From the NCBI GenBank assembly GCA_024742285.1, contig JANSYR010000019.1:51632-115631 (forward strand): a stretch of 64,000 nucleotides of DNA. The letters run 5' to 3'. Positions within the stretch are counted from its first letter, which is position 1. Each line of letters begins with the position of its first letter. The position numbers were made by a program, and so were the translations under genes. The DNA is from a bacterium (lineage in GTDB: Bacteria; Myxococcota_A; UBA9160; UBA4427). The notes beneath the pieces were generated by a model. That model was not told the origin of the DNA. It did no database searches and saw only the letters and a list, made by a program, of their open reading frames with translations. Positions 1 through 8,344 of the stretch are shown here, in pieces.

Positions 1-1
1 C

Positions 2-217
2 GAACGCGCCCGGATCCGCGCGCGCCTCGCTGCGGGCGGTCCCTTCGAGCCGGGGGAGCCCGCGAAGCTCCGCCTCCGGGCGCGGGAGCTCGCGGCCGGA
101 CTCGATGCGTGGACCGGTGGCTGGCTCTCCGAGTGGCAGCGCGACCAGGCGTCCCTGCCGCCCGACCCTTCATCCCCGAACGAAGGTCCCGAGAACCGAG
201 GTCTTGCTCTCGAATGA
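2..217 (+). CDS. C-terminal fragment of an unknown protein
   Basis: An open frame enters from the left edge and closes at a TGA at 215-217, leaving 71 residues. The fragment is rich in Arg, Ala and Leu and ends in a Pro/Glu/Asn-rich tail, with a short aromatic stretch (AWTGGWLSEW) that resembles real protein more than antisense noise. Its stop overlaps the ATG of the next gene (ATGA), which supports it being a translated, coupled gene. I do not recognise the family, and the start lies outside the window. Confidence 0.55.
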   Translation, partial: ERARIRARLAAGGPFEPGEPAKLRLRARELAAGLDAWTGGWLSEWQRDQASLPPDPSSPNEGPENRGLALE

Positions 218-912
218 CGTTTCGAACTCTCTCTCGAACCTGGCGTGCCCGCGTTGCGTGGGCCGTCTTCTTCTCGACGGCGGTCGGCGCCGGTCCCGCC
301 GCGGCGGCCGCTCTCCTCTCGGAGGTCTACTACGACGCTCCGGGCAGCGACGACGGCGCGGTCTTCGTCGAGCTCTCCGGTCCTGCCGGCTTCGTCCTCG
401 ATGGCTGGGTGATCGAAGGCGTGAACGGCAGCAACGGTGCGGTCGGTCCTTCGATCCCGCTCAGCGGGGCGATCGGTGCGGACGGGCTCTTCGTCCTTGC
501 CGATCGTTTCTCCGACGGGACGACCGGCGTCGCGAACGCCGACCTGCTGGCGAACTTCGACTTCCAGAACGGTCCGGACAGCGTGGTCCTGCGTGATGCC
601 GCAGCGCTCGTGCGCGATGCGCTCGGCTACGGCGTGTTCGACGCCGACGAGATCTTCGCGGGTGAGGGCTCGGCGGCGCCGGACGGGGTCGCCGGCGAGA
701 GTCTCGCGCGCGTCTTCGCGGATCTCGACACCGACGACAACGCGCTCGACTTCGTGCTCCTCTCGAGTCCGACGCCCGGGGAGGCGCCCTTCGCGGTCGT
801 CCCCGAGCCGGCCACCGGATTGCTGATGGCCCTCGGGCTCGCGGGGCTCTCGGCAGCGGGGCGACCGAAAGGGCGGTGGCGTGGGGCGGACGTGCTCCGC
901 TCGCGCCGTTAG
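214..912 (+). CDS. Lamin-tail-domain protein with PEP-CTERM sorting signal
   Basis: This 232-residue exported protein starts at an ATG overlapping the previous stop. An N-terminal signal (about residues 8-32, hydrophobic run ending AAAA) precedes one lamin-tail-like domain, recognisable from LLSEVYYDAPGSDDG and FVELSGP followed by a G-W-I strand. The C-terminus carries VPEP, a short hydrophobic helix (LLMALGLAGLSAA) and a basic tail (RPKGRWR), the tripartite PEP-CTERM signal. In known systems this signal is processed by an exosortase, with sorting to the envelope or extracellular matrix. No exosortase gene lies in this window. Lamin-tail domains in bacteria occur in secreted proteins of mostly unknown role, so the specific function is open. 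Confidence 0.8.
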   Translation: MTFRTLSRTWRARVAWAVFFSTAVGAGPAAAAALLSEVYYDAPGSDDGAVFVELSGPAGFVLDGWVIEGVNGSNGAVGPSIPLSGAIGADGLFVLADRFSDGTTGVANADLLANFDFQNGPDSVVLRDAAALVRDALGYGVFDADEIFAGEGSAAPDGVAGESLARVFADLDTDDNALDFVLLSSPTPGEAPFAVVPEPATGLLMALGLAGLSAAGRPKGRWRGADVLRSRR

Positions 913-918
913 TCTCCA

Positions 919-953
919 GGCGCGCGATCGGAGCCGTTCTCCGGTCGCGCGCC
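919..953 (+). terminator. Strong hairpin after the PEP-CTERM gene
   Basis: The arms GGCGCGCGA (919-927) and TCGCGCGCC (945-953) are perfect complements. They extend inward by a T-G wobble and CGGAG/CTCCG around a 5-nt loop. It starts 6 nt after the stop codon. There is no T-run, so it is either a GC-rich intrinsic terminator of weak type or an mRNA 3' end stabiliser. Confidence 0.55.
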
Positions 954-1056
954 GAAACGAATGGCGCAGTCGCCATCGGCGAGCCCTCCTCGATCCGCGT
1001 CCGGATCCGGGGGCGGGCCGGGACGCGACGAACCAGCGCACCGCGAAGGGACGAAC

Positions 1057-1398
1057 ATGGCCAAGAAGGTCGACTGGTACTACTTCCGCAAGGGTTGAAC
1101 GAGCTGCACCAAAGCGTCCAAGTTTCTGGACGCCGAGAAGGTCGTGGTGAAGGAGGAGATCCCGGCGAGCCGCAAGCTCGGCGAGAGCGACGCGAAGGCG
1201 ATCGCCAAGGAATCCTCGAAGGTCTACGTCGCGAAGGGCAAGAAGCTCGACGTCTTCGACATGAAGTCGGAGAAGGTCGGGGACGTCGCGGCGAAGATGC
1301 TGGGCCCCACCGGCAATCTGCGGGCGCCGACCCTGCGCGTCGGGAAGACGACGATCGTCGGCTTCAACGAGGAGACGTTCGCCGACGTGCTCACGTAG
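1057..1398 (+). CDS. ArsC-like thioredoxin-fold selenoprotein (UGA at codon 14 read as Sec)
   Basis: The frame opens at ATG 1057, 5 nt after an AAGGGA ribosome site. It meets a single in-frame TGA at 1096-1098 and continues to TAG at 1396-1398, giving 113 residues. The sequence around the UGA reads YYFRKG-U-TSC-TKA, a UxxC redox motif at the place where ArsC/thioredoxin-fold proteins have their nucleophilic Cys. Downstream come a Lys-rich middle and LRAPTLRVG, whose AP-T resembles the cis-Pro loop of the fold. A hairpin of bacterial SECIS type follows the UGA. Selenoprotein members of the ArsC-like family are known; substrate and partner are unknown. Ordinary gene callers would start at 1144 and lose the active site. 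Alternatives are a Cys-to-stop mutation or a sequencing error, but the codon position and the hairpin argue against both. The sel genes are not in the window. Confidence 0.85.
1114..1133 (+). promoter_or_regulatory. Putative bacterial SECIS element
   Basis: GCGTCCA (1114-1120) pairs perfectly with TGGACGC (1127-1133) around the 6-nt loop AGTTTC. The loop begins 23 nt after the last base of the UGA and has a GU near its 5' side, as bacterial SECIS hairpins recognised by SelB do. The loop and 5' flank force the codons TTT (Phe) and AAA (Lys), which are uncommon in this GC-rich genome, as expected if RNA structure constrains the coding sequence. Confidence 0.75.
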
Positions 1399-1770
1399 GC
1401 GCGGCCGTCGGGATGCGCGGCGATCTCGAGGGGGTCGAACGGAGGCACTCCAGCGCCCGAAAACGGCCGACCTTCCGGACGCGGCCGGCGGAGCGATCCG
1501 TCGGCCGCGTCGTCGTCGCGGGCTGCGATCCGGCAACCCCTGCGTTGATTCGTGGGTGAATCGCCGCAATTCGATCTTCGGCGTGCGCCAGGTCTCCCCG
1601 ACGGCCGTCCGGGCTTTCAGATTCCGACGCGGCGACCCGATAGGAGAAGGACCTGCGTCCGGACTGCCGGCGGCGGGCGCGCCCCGCCGTGGCCACGGTC
1701 GGGCGGGGGCTATGTTGACCGGACCGCTCTGGCGGAACGGGTCGAATTTCAATGGGGGCGTCGGCTCGCG
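1399..1770. other. Intergenic region, no gene seen
   Basis: The 372 bp between the selenoprotein gene and the next start hold no convincing coding sequence. The open frame running in from 1552 lacks recognisable protein character and is better read as 5' untranslated sequence. I see no clear promoter or terminator. Confidence 0.5.
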
Positions 1771-2373
1771 ATGCTGTCGGGCTTCAACACGAATTTTCGC
1801 TACCGGGGCGTGCTCTTCCACGTCCAGACCGAAGATTCCGGCCTGGGGAACCCCCACGTGATCACCCACCTCTTCCACGGTGGGAACATCATGGCCAGCG
1901 AAAAGCGCGACTACTCCGAGTTCCTCGGAGAGAAGGAGGGCGACGCCCTCGAAGACGCGATCCGCAAGCTGATGGAGGGGCTCCACAAGTCGATGCTCAA
2001 GCAGCTCTCCCGCGGCGAGCACGACGCGGCGATCGAGCAGCGCATGGGGCCCGACGTCTTCCAGATCGACGCGACGGACGCGACCGCCGAGCCGCCCACC
2101 CTTACGGAAGAAGAACGCCCGCCGGCCCCTCCGCAGGAGCGGGCGCAGGTCCCGCCGGTCGCCGAACCGACTTTCGTCGAGCCGCACGCGCTCACCGAGC
2201 CGCAGGCGCCCATCGATCCGCCACCGGCGGCCGCGTCCGAACAGACCGATGGTGGCTCCCGCCTCTCGCGCGTCTTCGGTGACCGCGTGGTCAGTGAGAA
2301 GCCCCTCGACGAGGTCGTGCTGGACTACCTCGTCGAGAACGCGCGCAAGCGGAAGCGGACGACGAAGTCGTAG
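1771..2373 (+). CDS. Conserved protein of unknown function upstream of ftsE
   Basis: This 200-residue protein is soluble, with no signal peptide or membrane segment. Residues 1-95 form a compact conserved-looking domain (GFNTNFRYRG, FHVQTEDSG, HVITHLFHGG) containing several His residues, followed by an acidic helical part (DALEDAIRKLMEGLHKSML). Residues 105-170 are a Pro/Glu-rich linker and the end is basic (ARKRKRTTKS). I recognise the N-terminal pattern as one recurring in deltaproteobacterial-type genomes, but no biochemical role is known to me. The start at ATG 1771 is chosen because the longer frame from 1552 is low-complexity Arg/Pro sequence. It lies 113 bp ahead of ftsE on the same strand. 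Confidence 0.75.
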   Translation: MLSGFNTNFRYRGVLFHVQTEDSGLGNPHVITHLFHGGNIMASEKRDYSEFLGEKEGDALEDAIRKLMEGLHKSMLKQLSRGEHDAAIEQRMGPDVFQIDATDATAEPPTLTEEERPPAPPQERAQVPPVAEPTFVEPHALTEPQAPIDPPPAAASEQTDGGSRLSRVFGDRVVSEKPLDEVVLDYLVENARKRKRTTKS

Positions 2374-2486
2374 CGCGCTTACCGGCGGCGCCCCTGGAAC
2401 GGGACGCCCTGCGTGTTCTGTGCGACTCTCCCCGGGTCCGTCGACGGCGGAACCTGCCCCCCGCAGAGCCCCGAAGCGAGCGCTCC

Positions 2487-3215
2487 TTGAGACGCAGGGT
2501 GACCAATCCGGCCGGCGAGCCGCCGGTCCGCATGTACCACGTGTCGAAGTCGTACATGGCGGGGCAGTACGCGCTGCACGACATCTCGCTCGAGGTGCGC
2601 CGCGGCGAGTTCGTCTTTCTGACCGGCGCGTCCGGTGCGGGCAAGACGACGCTGCTCGAGCTGATCTTCGCGGCGACGGAGCCGTCCGAAGGCCAGATCC
2701 TCGTGCTCGGACGGAACGTCGCGCGCCTCGGAGCCGGCGCCGTGCCCGCGTTGCGTCGTCGAGTCGGCGTCGTCTTCCAGGACTTCAAGCTCCTTGACGA
2801 CCGGACCGTCGAGGAGAACGTGCGGCTCGCCCTCGACGTGATCGGGACGCCGCGGCGCGAAGCGCGCACCCGCGTCTTCCAGCTGCTCAAGTCGGTCGGA
2901 CTGCAGCACCGCCGCTTTCATCATCCGAAGTCGCTCTCCGGCGGCGAGCAGCAGCGCGTCGCTCTCGCGCGTGCGCTCGTGAACGAGCCGGAGATCCTGC
3001 TCGCCGACGAGCCCACGGGCAATCTCGACCCGGAGCTCACGATCGAGATCATGGACCTGATCATGGCGGCGGCGACCCGGGGAACGACCGTGATCGTCGC
3101 GACCCACGACCATTCGCTCATCGACCGCTACGGCAAGCGCATGCTTCGCCTCGAGAACGGCCGCATCGCGGAGGACCTGCCCGCCGCGACGGCCGCCCTC
3201 GGGAGCAGCGCATGA
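2487..3215 (+). CDS. ftsE: Cell division ATP-binding protein FtsE
   Basis: This ABC ATPase powers the FtsEX complex at the division septum. It drives conformational changes in periplasmic activators of peptidoglycan hydrolases rather than transporting a substrate. In the 242 residues I see Walker A GASGAGKTT (about 47-55), Q-loop FQDFKLL (98-103), the ABC signature LSGGEQQR (150-157), Walker B ILLADEP and the H-loop ATHDHS. The chosen TTG start gives a 15-residue extension; an ATG at 2532 would give MYHVSKSY, closer to the usual FtsE start. Its stop overlaps the ftsX start (ATGA), and the order ftsE-ftsX-envC-ctp is typical. Confidence 0.95.
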   Translation: MRRRVTNPAGEPPVRMYHVSKSYMAGQYALHDISLEVRRGEFVFLTGASGAGKTTLLELIFAATEPSEGQILVLGRNVARLGAGAVPALRRRVGVVFQDFKLLDDRTVEENVRLALDVIGTPRREARTRVFQLLKSVGLQHRRFHHPKSLSGGEQQRVALARALVNEPEILLADEPTGNLDPELTIEIMDLIMAAATRGTTVIVATHDHSLIDRYGKRMLRLENGRIAEDLPAATAALGSSA

Positions 3216-4117
3216 GTCGCGTCCTCGTCCTGCTCCGCGTGATGTTCGCCAACGCCCTGCGCGGCGTGCGGCAGGCGAGTGCGACGAGCCTCCTCGCGGT
3301 GCTCACGATCGCCGTCGTCCTGGTGCTCGTGGGGAGCGCCTCGCTCCTCGTCGGCAACATGACCGGGATCCTCGACGACTTCGGCGCGGAGCTGCAGCTG
3401 ACCGCCTACCTCGACCCCGATCTGCCGGAGTCCGAGCTCACCCCGCTCGCGGAGCGGGTCGCGGCGGCCCCCGGAGTGGCGGCCGTCGAGCTCGTGACGA
3501 AGGACGAGGCCCTCGAACGCTTCGAGCGGATCGCCGGGGGTGGGGCGCTCCTCGAAGGGCTCGAGGAGAATCCGCTGCCCGCCTCCCTGGAGATCGAGCT
3601 TCGGCCGGACGCGCGCACGGCGGCGTCCCTCGCGACCCTGCGCGAGTCCCTCGACGGTCTGCCGGGTATCGACGAGCTCGCCCACGGAGAGGAATGGATC
3701 GAGGGCTACACCCGTGCGGTCGCGCTCATCCGCGGCGGCGCCTGGGGCATCGGCCTCGTGCTGGGTCTCGCGGCGCTGCTGATCGTGGCGAACACGATCC
3801 GCCTCGCGTTCTACGCGCGGCGCGACGAGCTCGACATCCTGGCGCTGGTCGGCGCGAGCCGGACCTTCGTCCGCGTGCCCTTCCTGCTCGAGGGGACGCT
3901 CCAGGGCATGCTCGGCGGCGTCGTCGCGCTGGTCGTCGTCTTCGGGGCGTACGAGCTGCTGCTGCCGCAGCTCCGCTACGGGCTCGAGCTCCTCGTCGGC
4001 CGGGCCGAGCTCTCCTTCTTCACGTGGAGCGAGGCGCTCTCGCTCGTCGCGTCGGGGGCCGGGCTCGGGTTGCTCGGGGCGATGACGGCGCTCGCGGGCT
4101 GGCGCGGCGAGTCGTGA
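3212..4117 (+). CDS. ftsX: Cell division permease-like protein FtsX
   Basis: FtsX is the membrane partner of FtsE. It has 301 residues with a first transmembrane helix near residues 20-45, a periplasmic domain (about 50-160) expected to bind the EnvC-type activator, and three more helices in the C-terminal half (WGIGLVLGLAALLIVANTI, then around 230-255 and 270-295). The arrangement and length match the family. It overlaps ftsE by 4 nt and the downstream envC-like gene by 4 nt (GTGA), so the three are translationally coupled. Confidence 0.93.
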   Translation: MSRVLVLLRVMFANALRGVRQASATSLLAVLTIAVVLVLVGSASLLVGNMTGILDDFGAELQLTAYLDPDLPESELTPLAERVAAAPGVAAVELVTKDEALERFERIAGGGALLEGLEENPLPASLEIELRPDARTAASLATLRESLDGLPGIDELAHGEEWIEGYTRAVALIRGGAWGIGLVLGLAALLIVANTIRLAFYARRDELDILALVGASRTFVRVPFLLEGTLQGMLGGVVALVVVFGAYELLLPQLRYGLELLVGRAELSFFTWSEALSLVASGAGLGLLGAMTALAGWRGES

Positions 4118-5277
4118 GTCGCGGATCGTTCACCGCGTGTGTGTCGGCGTGCGTGTCGGCGTGTGTGCTCGGTGTCCTCCTCGCGTCGACGGCGTCGGCG
4201 CAGGATCGCCAGGAAGAGCTGGATGCGTTGCGTGATCGCATCCACGACAGCCGCGAGCGCGTCACGGGTCACGAGGCGGACGAACGGGCGCTCCTCGAGC
4301 AGCTCGAAGACGTGGACCGGCGACTGACCGACGTGATCCGCGAGCGCGACGCGGCGCGACGCGACGTGGTGCAGGCCCAGACGCGGGTCGATGCGCTCGG
4401 CCCGGAGCTCGACCGGGCGCGCTCGGCCCTCAGCTCGACCCAGCGCGCACTCTCCGCGCGGGCGGTCGCGCTCTATCGCGGCGGCGAGCTCGGTCCCGTT
4501 CGCGTCCTCTTCTCTTCGGAATCGCTGCCCGAGATGCTCACCCGCGCGAGCGCCCTCCGCGTGCTCGTGCGGCACGACGCGGGCCTCGTGGCGCGCCATG
4601 CCGAGGAGCGGGACCGGCTCGAGGCCGTCGAGGCCAGGGAACGGGCGGCCCTCGAAGAGCGACGCGAGGCGGACGCGCGCCTCGCGGGCCACGCGAAGCG
4701 CCTCGCCGGCGAGCGCGAGCAGAAGGGCACGATCCTCGTGCGGGTCCGCGAAGACCGGACGACGGAGCGGCGGCTCCTCCTCGAACTCGAGCAGGCCGCG
4801 CAGGCCCTCGAGGAGACGATCCGGAACCTCGGCTCGCGCGCCTCGAGCGGCGGCGTCGGGGGCGGCTTCCGCGAGCGCAAGGGCAAGCTCGCGCCGCCGG
4901 TGGCGGCGAAGGTCGTCGAACGATTCGGCAAGGTCATCGACCCCGAGTTCAGGACCACGACCTTCCGGAGCGGCATCGACTTCGGCGCCGAAGCCGGCGT
5001 GAGCGTGCGGGCCGTCGCGCCGGGACTCGTCCGCTTCGCGGGCTGGTTCCGCGGCTACGGTCGGATCGTGATCGTCGACCACGGCGACGGCTTCCACACG
5101 ATCTCGGGTCACCTCGACGCGATCCACGTGAAGGTCGGGACACCGGTCGAAGACGGAGAGCCCCTCGGCACCGTCGGCGAGACCGGTTCGCTCTACGGGC
5201 CGAGTCTCTACTTCGAGCTCCGCGAGAACGGGCAGCCGGTCGATCCGGAGCCGTGGCTGCTGGACCCACGGGCGTGA
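4114..5277 (+). CDS. envC: EnvC-like amidase activator with degenerate LytM domain
   Basis: This 387-residue periplasmic protein starts at a GTG overlapping the ftsX stop. A signal peptide (to about residue 28, STASAQ) leads into a long coiled coil (about 30-260), then a LytM/M23 domain (about 285-387). The zinc-binding residues of an active M23 peptidase are partly lost. The first His of the HxGxD motif is Ser (RSGIDFG) and the last His of LHFE is Tyr (LYFELRENGQPVDP), while the Asp and one His (GHL) remain. This matches EnvC, which activates amidases instead of cutting peptidoglycan itself. Position directly after ftsEX supports the role. Confidence 0.9.
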   Translation: MSRGSFTACVSACVSACVLGVLLASTASAQDRQEELDALRDRIHDSRERVTGHEADERALLEQLEDVDRRLTDVIRERDAARRDVVQAQTRVDALGPELDRARSALSSTQRALSARAVALYRGGELGPVRVLFSSESLPEMLTRASALRVLVRHDAGLVARHAEERDRLEAVEARERAALEERREADARLAGHAKRLAGEREQKGTILVRVREDRTTERRLLLELEQAAQALEETIRNLGSRASSGGVGGGFRERKGKLAPPVAAKVVERFGKVIDPEFRTTTFRSGIDFGAEAGVSVRAVAPGLVRFAGWFRGYGRIVIVDHGDGFHTISGHLDAIHVKVGTPVEDGEPLGTVGETGSLYGPSLYFELRENGQPVDPEPWLLDPRA

Positions 5278-5449
5278 GCGCGGTCGCACCGTCCCGGTCG
5301 CGCCGCGCTCTCCGGTGTCGTCCAGGCTTCCGGACCTCGCCGAGGGCCAGAGCGGAACTGCTACCGTCCCGGCTTCGTCCGAAACCGGACGCCCCCCGAT
5401 CACGACCCGTTCCCGCGCATGGCTGCGGGCGGGACCATGAGGACTCGAC

Positions 5450-6967
5450 GTGAACGAGCGACCGTCCACCCACCCCTCCCGAGGCGGGCTGGCCTCGCGC
5501 CTGCGACGCGCTGCCGGGGCCCTCTTCGTGGCTTCGATCGCGCTCGCCGCGCAGCCCCTCACCGCGCTCGCCGACGAGGAGCGCGATCGCCGCGCCCAGC
5601 GCTACGAGGATCTCGCCGTCTTCACGAGCGTGCTCGAACGCGTGCGAAGCCACTATGTCGAAGAGGTCGACGAACACGCGCTGATGGAATCGGCGATGAA
5701 GGGGATCCTCGAGGACCTCGATCCGCACTCGGCCTTCATGACGCCGGACGCCTGCGAGGACATGAAGGTCGAGACCCGCGGCGAGTTCCACGGGATCGGC
5801 ATCGAGATCTCGAAGGCGAGCGGCGCGTTCATCGAGGTCGTCTCCCCGATCGACGGCACCCCCGCTTCTCGCGCCGGCATCCAGGCCCGCGACCGCATCA
5901 CCTCGATCTGTCCGACCGAGAAGCCGGCGGACTGGACCGAGGATTGTCGCGGCACGACGGAGATGAGTCTCGTCGAGGCCGTCTCGCTCATGCGCGGCAA
6001 GCGCGGCACGACGATCTCGATCTACGTCCTCCGCGAAGGCCTCGCCGAACCCCGGCGCTACGAGATCGAGCGGGACACAGTCAAGGTCGCGTCGGTCCGC
6101 GACGAGATCGTGGAGCCCGGGATCGGGCACCTCAAGATCTCCTCGTTCCAGGAACGAACCGGCGCGGACGTTCGGAGGAGTCTCGACGAGCTGCGCGAGG
6201 TGAACGAGGGGCCGCTCGAAGGACTCGTCCTCGATCTGCGCGACAACCCGGGCGGGCTGCTCAACCAGGCGGTCGAGGTCGCAGACGCCTGGCTCGGCGA
6301 AGGTCTCGTGGTCTACACGCAGGGACGCGACGAGCGGGAACGGACGGAGTTTCCGGCGGGCGACGCGACGCGCGAGCCCGACTACCCGGTCGTCGTGCTC
6401 GTGAACGAGGGCAGCGCGAGCGCCTCCGAGATCGTCGCCGGCGCCCTCCAGGACCATCACCGCGCGCTCGTGCTCGGCGTGCCCACCTTCGGCAAGGGCT
6501 CCGTACAGACGATCTACGACCTCGACGGCGGCGCCTGCCTGCGGATCACGACCGCCCTCTACTACACGCCGGCGGGTCGTTCGATCCAGGAGGTCGGCAT
6601 CCAGCCCGACCTGCTCGTCCAGCGGGGCGACTCGGAGGGCGGCCGACTGCCGAGCCGGCGTCGCGTGAGAGAGAAGGACCTGCAGGGGCACTTCACCCAG
6701 AAGGACGCCACCGAGCTCGACGGGGGCACCGCGCCGCCGACTCGCATCCTCGAACACGAGCAGTCGCCCGCGGATGGAGCCGCTCCCGACGGAGAGACCC
6801 AGGCGCTGGAAGCGTCCGAGCAGGCTGAGCCCGTCGACGTGCAGCTCGCCCGCGCGGTCGAGGTCCTCAAGAGCTGGACCTATTTCGAGGATCTGCGGAA
6901 GATGCGCGAAGAGCGGGACGGCGAAGCGACCGACGGCGCGACGGTCGCAGCGGCCGAGGGTTCGTGA
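5450..6967 (+). CDS. ctpA: S41 C-terminal processing peptidase
   Basis: This periplasmic serine protease of the Ctp/Tsp family cleaves proteins near their C-termini, often regulating peptidoglycan hydrolases. It has 505 residues: a signal peptide (about 15-42), a CPP N-terminal helix region, a PDZ domain (about 110-190, GEFHGIGIEISK, then SRAGIQARDRI) and the S41 catalytic domain with LRDNPGG, NEGSASASEI (Ser nucleophile) and FGKGSVQ (catalytic Lys). A C-terminal extension of about 130 residues, acidic and without recognised motif, follows GIQPDLLVQ. GTG start. Its stop overlaps the xseA start (GTGA). Confidence 0.93.
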   Translation: MNERPSTHPSRGGLASRLRRAAGALFVASIALAAQPLTALADEERDRRAQRYEDLAVFTSVLERVRSHYVEEVDEHALMESAMKGILEDLDPHSAFMTPDACEDMKVETRGEFHGIGIEISKASGAFIEVVSPIDGTPASRAGIQARDRITSICPTEKPADWTEDCRGTTEMSLVEAVSLMRGKRGTTISIYVLREGLAEPRRYEIERDTVKVASVRDEIVEPGIGHLKISSFQERTGADVRRSLDELREVNEGPLEGLVLDLRDNPGGLLNQAVEVADAWLGEGLVVYTQGRDERERTEFPAGDATREPDYPVVVLVNEGSASASEIVAGALQDHHRALVLGVPTFGKGSVQTIYDLDGGACLRITTALYYTPAGRSIQEVGIQPDLLVQRGDSEGGRLPSRRRVREKDLQGHFTQKDATELDGGTAPPTRILEHEQSPADGAAPDGETQALEASEQAEPVDVQLARAVEVLKSWTYFEDLRKMREERDGEATDGATVAAAEGS

Positions 6968-8220
6968 CGAGCGAGGTCGGTGGGGTGCGCCCGCGCCGGC
7001 GCGAGCCGCGGTTGCTCGGTGTCGGCCAGCTGCTCCGCGGCCTCCAGGGCCTCTTCGAGCAGCGCGTCGGAAACGTCTTCGTCGTCGGCGAGATCAGCAA
7101 TCTCCACGAGGCGCGCTCGGGGCACGCCTACTTCACGCTCAAGGACGACGAGGGGCAGATCCGCTGCGCACTCTTCCGCGGCGCGGCGCGAAGCGTCCGC
7201 TTCGGCCTCGAAGAGGGGCTCGAGGTCGTCGCCGAGGCGGACGTCTCGATCTACGCCGCTCGCGGCGATCTCCAGCTCGTCGTGCGGACGCTCGAGCCGC
7301 GCGGGGTGGGTGCGCTCCAGCTCGCCTTCGAGCAGCTGCGCAAGCGCCTGCAGGCGGCGGGTCTCTTCGACGAGGAGCGGAAACGCCCGTTGCCCGAATA
7401 CCCGAAGCGGATCGGGTTGGTGACCTCGCCGACGAGCGCGGCCGTCCGTGACGTGCTCAAGGTCGCCGGGCGGCGTTTCCCGGGGACACCGATCCTGATC
7501 GCGCCGACGCTCGTCCAGGGCGACGAGGCGCCGGCGCAGGTGGCCGCGGCGATCGGTCGCGTCGCCTCTGCGCCGGATGTCGACGTGGTGCTCGTCGTGC
7601 GCGGCGGCGGCTCCCTCGAGGATCTCTGGGCCTTCAACACCGAGGCGGTGGCCCATGCGATCGCGGACTGCCCGGTCCCCGTCGTCGCGGGGGTCGGACA
7701 CGAGACCGACGTGACGATCGCGGACCTGGTCGCGGACGTGCGTGCGCCGACGCCGTCGGCGGCGGCGATGGTCGCGCTCCCGGACGGGGAGGCGCTCGCA
7801 CGGCTCGTCGAGCGGGACACGCGACGGTTGGTGTCGGCGATCGAGTCGGAGCTCGATTCGGCGCGGCATCGGGTCGAGCGGTCCGTCGAGGTCCTCCATG
7901 CGCGCAGCCCGCAGGCGCGGGTCGCGCTCGCGCGGACCCGCGAGGCCCGGGCGCGAACGGCGGCCCTCGCGGCGATCCGGCGCCACGTCGATCGGCGGAG
8001 GCGGCGGGTCGGCGAGTTGGCGGCGCGGCTCGATGCGATGAGTCCGCTCGCCGTGCTCGGGCGGGGCTACGCCCTGGCGCGCCGGAGCGAGGACGGCCGG
8101 GTCGTGCGCCGGGCGACGGACGTGGCGGTCGGCGAGACCCTCGACGTGCAGCTCGCGGAGGGGGCGCTCGGCGTCGAGGTCACGCGACTCGACCCCGCCG
8201 AGGACGCGGACCGGGCCTGA
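6964..8220 (+). CDS. xseA: Exodeoxyribonuclease VII large subunit
   Basis: This is the large subunit of exonuclease VII, which degrades single-stranded DNA from both ends. In its 418 residues an N-terminal OB-fold (VGEISNLHEARSGHAYFTLK, about 38-57) binds DNA. The catalytic domain shows YPKRIGLVTSPTSAAVRD, VVRGGGSLEDLWAFN and VGHETDVTIADLVAD, followed by a coiled coil and the C-terminal GRGYAL motif. The GTG start overlaps the ctp stop. The small subunit xseB lies 125 bp downstream, after its own promoter. Confidence 0.95.
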   Translation: MTSEVGGVRPRRREPRLLGVGQLLRGLQGLFEQRVGNVFVVGEISNLHEARSGHAYFTLKDDEGQIRCALFRGAARSVRFGLEEGLEVVAEADVSIYAARGDLQLVVRTLEPRGVGALQLAFEQLRKRLQAAGLFDEERKRPLPEYPKRIGLVTSPTSAAVRDVLKVAGRRFPGTPILIAPTLVQGDEAPAQVAAAIGRVASAPDVDVVLVVRGGGSLEDLWAFNTEAVAHAIADCPVPVVAGVGHETDVTIADLVADVRAPTPSAAAMVALPDGEALARLVERDTRRLVSAIESELDSARHRVERSVEVLHARSPQARVALARTREARARTAALAAIRRHVDRRRRRVGELAARLDAMSPLAVLGRGYALARRSEDGRVVRRATDVAVGETLDVQLAEGALGVEVTRLDPAEDADRA

Positions 8221-8293
8221 CCGGAGGCCGGGCGAAACGATTCGCTGCGCTAAAAAGTCCTTCGATTCCAAGGGGTTCGGGGCATGTGTCGCG

Positions 8294-8322
8294 TTGACGC
8301 ACACCGGGTCCACGGTTAGAGT
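8294..8322 (+). promoter_or_regulatory. Sigma-70 type promoter for xseB-ispA-dxs
   Basis: TTGACG (8294-8299) and TAGAGT (8317-8322) are separated by exactly 17 bp. The expected transcription start is near 8329, 16 bp before the xseB ATG. Confidence 0.55.
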
Positions 8323-8344
8323 CGGGAACACCGATCGAGGTCCC

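Noticed and set aside
1144..1398. Start at GTG 1144 for the ArsC-like gene
   Set aside because: It would remove the first strand and redox motif; a good ribosome site and ATG at 1057 plus the SECIS-like hairpin favour the longer Sec-containing reading.
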